Shown piece after piece: positions 5,315 through 10,742 of a DNA stretch of 10,742 nucleotides (the stretch's first letter is position 1; each line of letters begins with the position of its first letter). The stretch lies in the NCBI GenBank assembly GCA_937934775.1, contig CALGYL010000031.1:1-10742 (forward strand), given 5' to 3'. The notes under the pieces were generated by a model. The model ran no database searches, had not been told where the DNA came from, and saw nothing but the letters and a program-made list of their open reading frames with translations. This DNA comes from an uncultured Clostridia bacterium. Its GTDB lineage: Bacteria; Bacillota; Clostridia; Christensenellales; Aristaeellaceae. Both the position numbers and the translations under genes were made by a program.

Positions 5315-7044
5315 TCCGCCACCTCCATTTTAAGGACCGGAACCCGGACTGTCACCTTCGTGCCCGCGCCGGACCGTCCCTCCACCGTGATGCCGTAGGC
5401 CTCTCCATAGAAAAGGCGGATGCGGTCGATGACGTTTCGGATGCCGTAGCCCTTCTGAAGGTCCGCCTCCTGCCCGATGCCCACGCCGTCGTCCTCCACG
5501 GTAAAGGCCAGCTCGTCCGACACGCGCGCGCCGGTAATCCGGATGCGGCCCGGCCCCATCTTGGGTTCAAGGCCATGGTACATCGCGTTCTCCACGAAGG
5601 GCTGCAGCATGAACTTCATCACGTACAGGTCCCGCACGTCATCCTCCACCTCGATGGAAAGCGAAAACCGGTCGCCGTAGCGCATTTTAAGCAGCGACAT
5701 GTACTTCTCAATGTAGTCCAGTTCCTCCCGGACGGCGATGACCTTGCGCCCCTTGGACAGGGACACCTTGAACAGGTCCGAAAGCGCCGCCACCATATCC
5801 GCGATGGTGTCGCTCTTTTCGATGATCGCCCGGCAGTAGATGGAGTCCAGCGTGTTGTAGAGGAAGTGAGGGTTGATCTGCGCCTGCAATAGGAGCAGTT
5901 CCGCTTCCCGCTCCTTCACATGGGATTCGATCAGGCGGCTGCGAAGCTCCAGGTTCCGCCCCACCGCCGCCTTGAGCACCTGGCCCACCCGGCCGATCTC
6001 GCCGTCATCAAAGTTCTGCTCAATGGGCGCGTCCTCTTTCATCCCGGCGATGACCTGGGTCAGCTCGCTCAACGGGCGGTTGATGCGGCGGGAGATGAGC
6101 AGCGACACAATCGCGACCACCGCGATCAGCGAAAACGCCGTCACCAGGATCACTACGCCCACGTACCGGCTCATCTGCCCCAGATCGTTTTTGGCGATGC
6201 CGTTGACCAGCCGCCAGCCGGTCACGTCGCTGACCACGCTGGAATAGAGGTAGCGGCCCGCGTTCACCTTGTCCACATAGCCCGCGATCACGTCGGCGGC
6301 GTAGCGGTCCTCGCCGGTGAAGTAGATCACCTGCCGCCCGTCCGCGCCGAGCAGCATCAGGGTGTCGGTCTTGAAGTTTTTGTCGTTGCCCAGCAGGGAG
6401 TTGCTCAGGATGCCCGTCCGGAGGTTCACCACCAACATGCCCGCAGGCCGCATGGTGCCGGGGTCGATGATCTGCTTGGCGAAGGAGATCACACTCCGCC
6501 CGCTGCCCGGAGACAACAGATCCCCGCCGAAGAACACTTCCCGGCCCCTGGACCGAATGGCGGCTTTCGCCCAGGGATCCTCCGGACGGAAGCCTTCGGT
6601 ATAGTAGCGCATGTAGGCCGCGCCGTTCTGGTTGCCCTTCAGCCGTTTGTAGTAGCGGCCCTGATTGTCGAAGATGAACACGCCGTCCACGTACAAATCC
6701 TGCCCCTCCACCCCGGCCCAGGCCTCGTCCAGCGCGCGGCTGGCCCGGGTGGCGTAGTAGCGGGAGCCTGTGGGGTTGTCCGCCTGCAGGATGGCAAGGA
6801 AGGCTTCGTCCGTCACGGTTTCACGCACCAGGTTGATCACATTCTTCAGTTTCAGGTCCACCACGTCCCGGAACACCTTCAGGTTGTTTTCGTATGTCTT
6901 CAGATAGTTCCGCTCAATGGTGCCCTTGAACAGCGCATAAGCCGTCAGCGAAAGCGCGGAGGCCAGCACCACCGTAAGCAGGATCATCGAAACGATGATC
7001 TGGTTGCGGATGCGCCAGTTCTTGAATTTTGTGATTCCGGCCAT
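5311..7044 (-). CDS. Membrane sensor histidine kinase (YesM / LytS-type His kinase fold)
   Basis: Senses an extracellular signal and phosphorylates the response regulator encoded downstream. With ATG 7044 it has 577 residues: membrane helix 1 (about 16-39), an extracellular sensor region (about 40-293) resembling dCache-type domains, membrane helix 2 (about 295-317), a HAMP linker (about 315-368), then the His_kinase domain with H393 in QAQINPHFLYNTLDSI. The ATPase part follows, with N486 in QPFVENAMYHG, DDGVGIG (518-524) and GYGIRNV (532-538). All catalytic motifs are intact. GTG 7053 is an alternative start that would overlap the GH43 stop, but GGAG at 7053-7056 lies 8 bases before ATG 7044, which I prefer. 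YesM-type kinases commonly control sugar ABC operons in Bacillota; the signal may be the free sugar or a sugar-loaded binding protein, which the sequence does not tell. Confidence 0.95.
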   Translation of the reverse strand: MAGITKFKNWRIRNQIIVSMILLTVVLASALSLTAYALFKGTIERNYLKTYENNLKVFRDVVDLKLKNVINLVRETVTDEAFLAILQADNPTGSRYYATRASRALDEAWAGVEGQDLYVDGVFIFDNQGRYYKRLKGNQNGAAYMRYYTEGFRPEDPWAKAAIRSRGREVFFGGDLLSPGSGRSVISFAKQIIDPGTMRPAGMLVVNLRTGILSNSLLGNDKNFKTDTLMLLGADGRQVIYFTGEDRYAADVIAGYVDKVNAGRYLYSSVVSDVTGWRLVNGIAKNDLGQMSRYVGVVILVTAFSLIAVVAIVSLLISRRINRPLSELTQVIAGMKEDAPIEQNFDDGEIGRVGQVLKAAVGRNLELRSRLIESHVKEREAELLLLQAQINPHFLYNTLDSIYCRAIIEKSDTIADMVAALSDLFKVSLSKGRKVIAVREELDYIEKYMSLLKMRYGDRFSLSIEVEDDVRDLYVMKFMLQPFVENAMYHGLEPKMGPGRIRITGARVSDELAFTVEDDGVGIGQEADLQKGYGIRNVIDRIRLFYGEAYGITVEGRSGAGTKVTVRVPVLKMEVAE

Positions 7045-7049
7045 GCCCG

Positions 7050-8636
7050 TCACTCCGATCGCGCGATGGTGAGGTATTGGAAGTCGGCGTACAGCCGCCC
7101 GCCGGTCTGATCCTGGCAGCAGAGGCCGATGAACGCGCCGGTGAAGCCCTGCTCAAAGCTGAGGTTTGCGTATTCGTCCGACAGGATGCAGACCGGAAGC
7201 GGCTCCTCGCCCGCCAAAATTTCCGTCCAGTCTTCCGCCTCCGGTATTTTCGCAAAGAAGCGCGCCGCCTGCGCCGTCATCTCCGCCTTAAGGAGCACCG
7301 CGCCCGGCGGAAGGGGAACCGCCGGGGACAGACGCGTCATTTTCCCATCCCGGATCATCAGGCGGACGCACTTCCCCGCCGATTCGTCCCAGGTGACCTC
7401 AAGATAGTAGAAGTTGGCGGTGTGGTAGAATAGGGCCAGCCCCGCCGCCTGCTGGTAAAGCGTCGGTTCAAATTCCACCCGCGCGGTGACGGAAAAGGGC
7501 GTATCGCAGATTTGCGTACCGAGAAAGCTCTGATAATGGTGGGACAGGATCGACTCCCGCCCGTACAGGCGCAGACAACCGGGCCGCGCGGCCACGGACA
7601 GCATGTCCGCGTTCATCGGCACTCGCAGCGACAGAAAGTGCGGATCGAGCGGGCCGGAAAACTCGTAGTGCCGGTAGAAATCGTCCCGCTGCGGCTCCGC
7701 CGTCGGGGCAAGCGCGGTCATGAACGGGTGATGTCCGCCCCGCGTGAGCCTGAGCCAGCCGTTCTCATCCCACCGGACATTCTGAAGATACGTCTCCCGG
7801 CCCAATACACTGTAGCCGCCGTAGGCGTTTTTGCGGGAGCCCAGGTGGAACAGGTACCAATCGCCGTCCGACCCCTCCGCCAGGCACCCGTGGCCCGCGC
7901 AACGGACGGGCAGGGCGGGGTCGTCCCGGGCGGTCAGCATGGGGTTCTCCGGATCGACTTCGTAAGGCCCTTCCCGGCGGCGGGCGCGGCAGAGTGTGAT
8001 CGCGTGGCCGTCGGCGGTGCCGCCCTCGGCGGTCATCAGGTAGTACCAGCCGTCATGCCGGTACAGGTGCGGGCCTTCGGTAAAACCCAGATCCGTTCCG
8101 GTAAAAATCAGCCGCGGCTCACCGGCGAGGCGCCGCTCCTCCGGGGAGTACCGCTGCATCAGGATGCCCGGGAAGTGGTTGGCCCCCGGCCGAGAGTCCC
8201 ACCGCATGCTGAGAAGCCATTTGGTGCCGTCCGGATCGTGGAACATGGACGGATCGAATCCGCCCGCGTTCAGCGGGATGCGCTCGCTCCAAGGTCCGCG
8301 GATGTCCGGCGCCGTGACCAGAAAGTTTTCGTTGTCCTGGGTGGTCTCGTCAAAGGTGCGGGTGATGGTGTAGACCAGGTAAAACAGCCCGTCCGAATGG
8401 CTCAGACAGGGTGCCCACACGCCGCCGCCGTTCAGGATGCCGCGAAGATCGAGAAGGGACGGCCTGTCCAGCGGCCGGGCGACGATTTCCCAATGGACCA
8501 GGTCCCGGGAATGCCGGATTTCCACCCCCGGAAACCACTCGAACGTGGAGGTGGCCAGATAATAGTCCGCCCCGACCCGAACCACCGAGGGGTCCGGATG
8601 AAAACCCCGGACGATGGGGTTTTGCACTTTCCGCAT
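7050..8636 (-). CDS. Intracellular GH43 beta-xylosidase / alpha-L-arabinofuranosidase-type glycosidase
   Basis: Hydrolyses xylosyl or arabinosyl ends of imported oligosaccharides. From ATG 8636 it has 528 residues and no signal peptide. The five-bladed propeller fills about 1-310: general base D15 in GFHPDPS, STFEWFPG (30-37), the pKa-tuning Asp D128 in GGFDPSMFHD, general acid E187 in FTEGPH, and AGHGCLAEGSDGDWYLFHLGSR (247-268). The C-terminal part (about 318-525) is the concanavalin-like beta-sandwich found after GH43 beta-xylosidases (for example ADMLSVAARPGCLRLYGRES and AGLALFYHTANFYYLEV). All three catalytic acids are present. The frame extends upstream to 8924, but that part is low-complexity (Arg/Pro-rich) and covers the promoter; GGAGG at 8644-8648, 7 bases before ATG 8636, fixes the start. 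It is first in the operon with the kinase and regulator genes. Xylosidase versus arabinofuranosidase activity cannot be separated by eye. Confidence 0.93.
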   Translation of the reverse strand: MRKVQNPIVRGFHPDPSVVRVGADYYLATSTFEWFPGVEIRHSRDLVHWEIVARPLDRPSLLDLRGILNGGGVWAPCLSHSDGLFYLVYTITRTFDETTQDNENFLVTAPDIRGPWSERIPLNAGGFDPSMFHDPDGTKWLLSMRWDSRPGANHFPGILMQRYSPEERRLAGEPRLIFTGTDLGFTEGPHLYRHDGWYYLMTAEGGTADGHAITLCRARRREGPYEVDPENPMLTARDDPALPVRCAGHGCLAEGSDGDWYLFHLGSRKNAYGGYSVLGRETYLQNVRWDENGWLRLTRGGHHPFMTALAPTAEPQRDDFYRHYEFSGPLDPHFLSLRVPMNADMLSVAARPGCLRLYGRESILSHHYQSFLGTQICDTPFSVTARVEFEPTLYQQAAGLALFYHTANFYYLEVTWDESAGKCVRLMIRDGKMTRLSPAVPLPPGAVLLKAEMTAQAARFFAKIPEAEDWTEILAGEEPLPVCILSDEYANLSFEQGFTGAFIGLCCQDQTGGRLYADFQYLTIARSE

Positions 8637-8643
8637 GGGTGAT

Positions 8644-8648
8644 CCTCC
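8644..8648 (-). promoter_or_regulatory. Ribosome binding site that fixes the GH43 start
   Basis: Minus-strand GGAGG 7 bases before ATG 8636. It rules out the longer in-frame reading to 8924. Confidence 0.8.
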
Positions 8649-8670
8649 CCGCCGTCTCATTACGCGCCCC

Positions 8671-8699
8671 ATTGTACGATAAAACGGCGCGATTGTCCA
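8671..8699 (-). promoter_or_regulatory. Sigma-A-type promoter of the GH43-kinase-regulator operon
   Basis: Minus-strand TGGACA (8699-8694), 17-base spacer, TACAAT (8676-8671); each hexamer is 5 of 6 to consensus. The start site would be near 8664, giving a short leader of about 28 bases ending in the strong GGAGG. Confidence 0.7.
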
Positions 8700-8877
8700 C
8701 GAATTGTTGCCCCCTTCGATTCGCCGGGAGCGATTGGGAGGGGGACGGAGGAGGGGGACGGATGGGCGCGAAAGTCCTCTTTGGGCATTCAATCGTTTTC
8801 GCTCTTTTTTCGCAAAGTTTCGTCGGCGCGCCAAATTGGTGCGTTGCGGCCGGAATGAGGATCCTATGGGAATTTCC

Positions 8878-8909
8878 GCCAGCGTACCCGTCGGAGCGGG
8901 TCCGCTGGC
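8878..8909. other. Long imperfect hairpin between the divergent promoters
   Basis: Seven outer pairs (GCCAGCG with CGCTGGC), a T-C mismatch, then five pairs (ACCCG with CGGGT) and a 6-base TCGGAG loop. It is upstream of both promoters, so it is in neither predicted mRNA. No U-run follows on either strand. Confidence 0.5.
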
Positions 8910-8994
8910 CTCCGCACACGTCAAGATTAGGATGTGTATGCCATATGGTCTATTTGTTCAGCCATAAAATATTCATCCAGTTTGGTGAAAAACA

Positions 8995-9024
8995 TTGACA
9001 CGGCGTAAAATAGTGAGCTATAAT
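8995..9024 (+). promoter_or_regulatory. Perfect-consensus sigma-A-type promoter of the family 5 binding-protein gene
   Basis: TTGACA (8995-9000), 18-base spacer, TATAAT (9019-9024); both hexamers match consensus exactly. An A/T-rich stretch just upstream could act as an UP element. The start site would be near 9031, about 330 bases before the gene. Such strength normally needs repression, which fits the palindrome at 9027-9040. Confidence 0.8.
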
Positions 9025-9026
9025 AG

Positions 9027-9040
9027 CGTAAACGATTACG
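9027..9040. promoter_or_regulatory. LacI/CcpA-family-like operator at the start site
   Basis: CGTAAACGATTACG matches its own reverse complement at 12 of 14 positions and is centred on CG, the pattern typical of LacI-family (including CcpA cre) sites. It starts 3 bases after the -10 element and covers the predicted +1, a position that would block transcription. No LacI-family gene is in the window. Confidence 0.5.
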
Positions 9041-9359
9041 ATTTCATTATGAATCACGGGTCGTTACACTTCCGACGGCAGTTCGCTCAGGCAATTGGTG
9101 TCCCTTCGAGCCGCCCGATGAGGTTTTTTAAGCGGAATTTCGAAACCGTTTTCGGTTCACTTCAGCGTCTCATCGCCGGAGGAAGCCGGAAAGGCCGCCC
9201 CGACGGAGGCGGCCAACCCCCCGTAGCGGACCGCCCGCTGCGCTCGCAGAGCCACAGCCGCAGGCGGCCCATCCGCTTTCGCCGGGAAGACCCGGCATTT
9301 CAACAGGGTCCTAGGCCAGAAAGGCCATATCGATCATTCATTGATGGAGGGATTGGATC
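9041..9359 (+). other. Long structured 5' leader of the family 5 binding-protein gene
   Basis: About 320 transcribed bases precede the start codon. Visible hairpins are 9144-9157 (AACCG, loop TTTT, CGGTT), 9193-9214 (GGCCGCC, 8-base centre, GGCGGCC), a bulged stem 9226-9276 (GCGGA with TCCGC, then CCGCC with GGCGG), and 9281-9296 (GCCGGG, loop AAGA, CCCGGC). The last is followed by ATTTC and not a U-run. I recognise no known riboswitch. GGAGG at 9346-9350 is the ribosome binding site. Confidence 0.5.
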
Positions 9360-10742
9360 ATGAAAACTCGTAGGTTCCTTGGTCTCCTGCTCGCGCTCAT
9401 GCTGGCGCTGCCGCTGATGGCCAGCGCACAGACCGTTGCGGAGTTGCCCCGCAACGAGACGATGTACTTTGGCGGCCAGCAGTGGGGCTCGATCAATGGC
9501 TGGAACCCGTTGTCGGACGACATGAACAACGCCATGGCCGTCACCCAGTCGGTCAGCGGCAGCCGCATCATCATGTTTGAGACGCTCTACATGTACAACA
9601 TGCTGGACGGCTCGATGAAGCCCCTGCTCGCCGATGGCGACTACCAGTGGAACGACGCCATGACCGAGATGACCGTGAAGCTCAAGGCCGCCGCCAAGTG
9701 GTCGGACGGCACCCCGGTCACCTCCGCCGACGTTGCCTACACCTTTGACACCAACGTCAAGATCGGCAACACCCGCGGCAACACCTACAAGCCCTTCATT
9801 GATTCCATCGTGCCGGTGGATGACAAGACCTTCACCATCAAGGCGAAGCTGAACGACGACGGCAAGGCCGTCAACCCGCTGCAGCTGATCTGCTTCCTTG
9901 AGGACTGCTACATCGCGCAGAAGGCTTGGATCCAGACGCTGGAAACCCGCTGCAACAATGACGCCACCGCCATGAAGAAAGACGCGGCCGACGACGTCGT
10001 CTGGTCCGGCCCCTACACCAAGTACTACGCCGACGACCAGAAGGTCGTCCTGATCCGTGACGACAAGTACTGGGGACAGGACGCCTCCATGTGGGGCAAG
10101 CTGCCGGTGCCCAAGTACATCGCCCATGCCATCTACGCCGACAACCCGGCCACCGAGACCGCGTTCAAGGCGGGCGAGATCGACGTTGACCAGCAGTTCA
10201 TCGCCAACGTTCAGGATCTGTGGCTGAAGGACAACCTGCCCATCTCCACCTACATGGACAAGGCGCCCTGGGGCATCTGCGTCAACATGCCCACCGCCTG
10301 GTTCAACCTGGACATCCCGGCCCTCCAGAACGTGGCGATCCGCAAGGCCATCGCCATGGCGGTCGACTATGACGCCATCAACCAGAACGCCATGACCGGC
10401 CAGAGCCCGACCTTTGCCGACGTGCCGCGTTCCTGCATGAACCCCACCGCCGGCGAGCAGGCCGCCTATGACCAGACTGCGGTCAAGGATCTGCAGTGGG
10501 TCGGCAAGGACATCGAAGGCGCCAAGAAGCTCCTGGACGATGCGGGAATCGTGGACGCCGACGGCGACGGCTGGCGCGAGCTCAACGGCGAGAAGCTGGC
10601 CTTCAACGCCTGCTGCCCGAACGGCTGGACCGACTGGATGGCCGCGATGGAGATCGTCGCCGCCGCCGGCAAGGAAATCGGCATCGAGCTGACCACCGAG
10701 TTCCCCGAGTGGAGCGTGTACCAGACCGTCGTCACCTCCGCC
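9360..10742 (+). CDS. Family 5 (Dpp/Opp-type) extracellular solute-binding protein, partial (C-terminus beyond right edge)
   Basis: Binding subunit of a second ABC importer, of the oligopeptide/oligosaccharide class. The frame is open from ATG 9360 to the window end (461 residues, family members usually run 530-650). It starts with a signal peptide (MKTRRFLGLLLALMLALPLM) with a likely cut after ASA at 21-23 and no lipobox. Next comes MYFGGQQWGSINGWNPLSDD (35-54), then the family pattern of LADGDYQWNDAMTEMTVKL, followed by KAAAKWSDGTPVTSADVAYTF, later VVWSGPYTKYYADDQKV and the NVAIRKAIAMAVDY segment. GGAGG lies 9 bases upstream of the start. Some family 5 proteins bind cello-, manno- or xylo-oligosaccharides instead of peptides, and the GGQQWG...NGWNPLS start resembles those as I remember them; with a GH43 operon opposite, an oligosaccharide ligand is the best guess. 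Permeases and ATPases would be expected to the right. Confidence 0.9.
   Translation, partial: MKTRRFLGLLLALMLALPLMASAQTVAELPRNETMYFGGQQWGSINGWNPLSDDMNNAMAVTQSVSGSRIIMFETLYMYNMLDGSMKPLLADGDYQWNDAMTEMTVKLKAAAKWSDGTPVTSADVAYTFDTNVKIGNTRGNTYKPFIDSIVPVDDKTFTIKAKLNDDGKAVNPLQLICFLEDCYIAQKAWIQTLETRCNNDATAMKKDAADDVVWSGPYTKYYADDQKVVLIRDDKYWGQDASMWGKLPVPKYIAHAIYADNPATETAFKAGEIDVDQQFIANVQDLWLKDNLPISTYMDKAPWGICVNMPTAWFNLDIPALQNVAIRKAIAMAVDYDAINQNAMTGQSPTFADVPRSCMNPTAGEQAAYDQTAVKDLQWVGKDIEGAKKLLDDAGIVDADGDGWRELNGEKLAFNACCPNGWTDWMAAMEIVAAAGKEIGIELTTEFPEWSVYQTVVTSA

Larger units (their letters stand above)
8637..9359. promoter_or_regulatory. Divergent intergenic control region (no gene seen)
   Basis: These 723 bases separate the leftward GH43 operon from the rightward family 5 binding-protein gene. 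From left to right they hold the GH43 promoter (8671-8699), a purine-rich G-tract block (8736-8766), a long imperfect hairpin (8878-8909), an A/T-rich stretch (about 8963-8993), the consensus rightward promoter (8995-9024) with an operator-like palindrome (9027-9040), and a structured leader (about 9031-9359). Open frames in this region are Arg/Pro-rich, overlap the promoters or lack ribosome binding sites, so I call none. I see no intrinsic terminator with a U-run. Confidence 0.7.

Noticed and set aside
8637..8924. N-terminal extension of the GH43 protein to 8924
   Set aside because: The extension is Arg/Pro-rich, covers the promoter TGGACA-17-TACAAT, and the strong GGAGG precedes ATG 8636, where the GH43 fold begins.
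9049..9363. Plus-strand frame from ATG 9049 ending in an ATGA overlap with the family 5 binding-protein start
   Set aside because: The overlap is tempting, but there is no ribosome binding site, the translation is Arg/Pro/Ser-rich with no family resemblance, and it runs through GC-rich hairpins of the leader. A TTG start at 8995 would lie inside the -35 element.
9300..10127. Minus-strand open frame of 275 codons opposite the family 5 binding protein
   Set aside because: The plus-strand reading has a signal peptide, ribosome binding site, promoter and family motifs; the minus frame is a Gly/Val/His-rich shadow.

Overview
The window reads as one carbohydrate-utilisation locus from a GC-rich, probably Gram-positive anaerobe. 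I favour a Bacillota (Clostridia-type) organism. The reasons are the YesM/YesN-type sensor and AraC-type response regulator pair, the CUT1 sugar ABC transporter operon without its own ATPase gene, strong GGAGG ribosome binding sites and sigma-A-like promoters. This is inference from gene style; there is no rRNA or other phylogenetic marker here.

Seven genes lie head to tail on the minus strand. In transcription order (right to left) they are an intracellular GH43 beta-xylosidase/arabinofuranosidase-type enzyme (8636-7050), a sensor histidine kinase (7044-5311) and a response regulator with an AraC-type output domain (5314-4553). After a 203-base gap come a sugar-binding protein (4349-3075), a 434-base gap packed with stem-loops, two CUT1 permeases (2640-1759 and 1745-915), and the start of a clan GH-G-like (alpha/alpha)6 glycosidase that runs off the left edge (910-1). 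Translational coupling is tight except at the two gaps. One gap holds a candidate operon promoter and the other a folded RNA region likely to set binding protein versus permease output.

The 8637-9359 interval is a divergent control region. It holds a good sigma-A-type promoter for the GH43/kinase/regulator unit (TGGACA-17-TACAAT) and a perfect-consensus promoter facing right (TTGACA-18-TATAAT). The right-facing promoter has a near-palindromic LacI/CcpA-like operator at its start site and a roughly 330-base, hairpin-rich leader. It drives a second, different solute-binding protein (family 5, Dpp/Opp type) at 9360, which is cut off by the right edge.

Working model: extracellular polysaccharide breakdown products (the GH43 suggests xylan or arabinoxylan oligosaccharides) are captured by binding proteins, imported by the CUT1 permeases using a shared ATPase encoded elsewhere, and cleaved in the cytoplasm by the GH43 and the GH-G-like enzyme. 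The kinase/regulator pair senses the sugar or a loaded binding protein. I see no CRISPR array, transposase, phage gene, tRNA or rRNA. The gene content is a recognisable type of system; the less ordinary parts are the non-coding regions.
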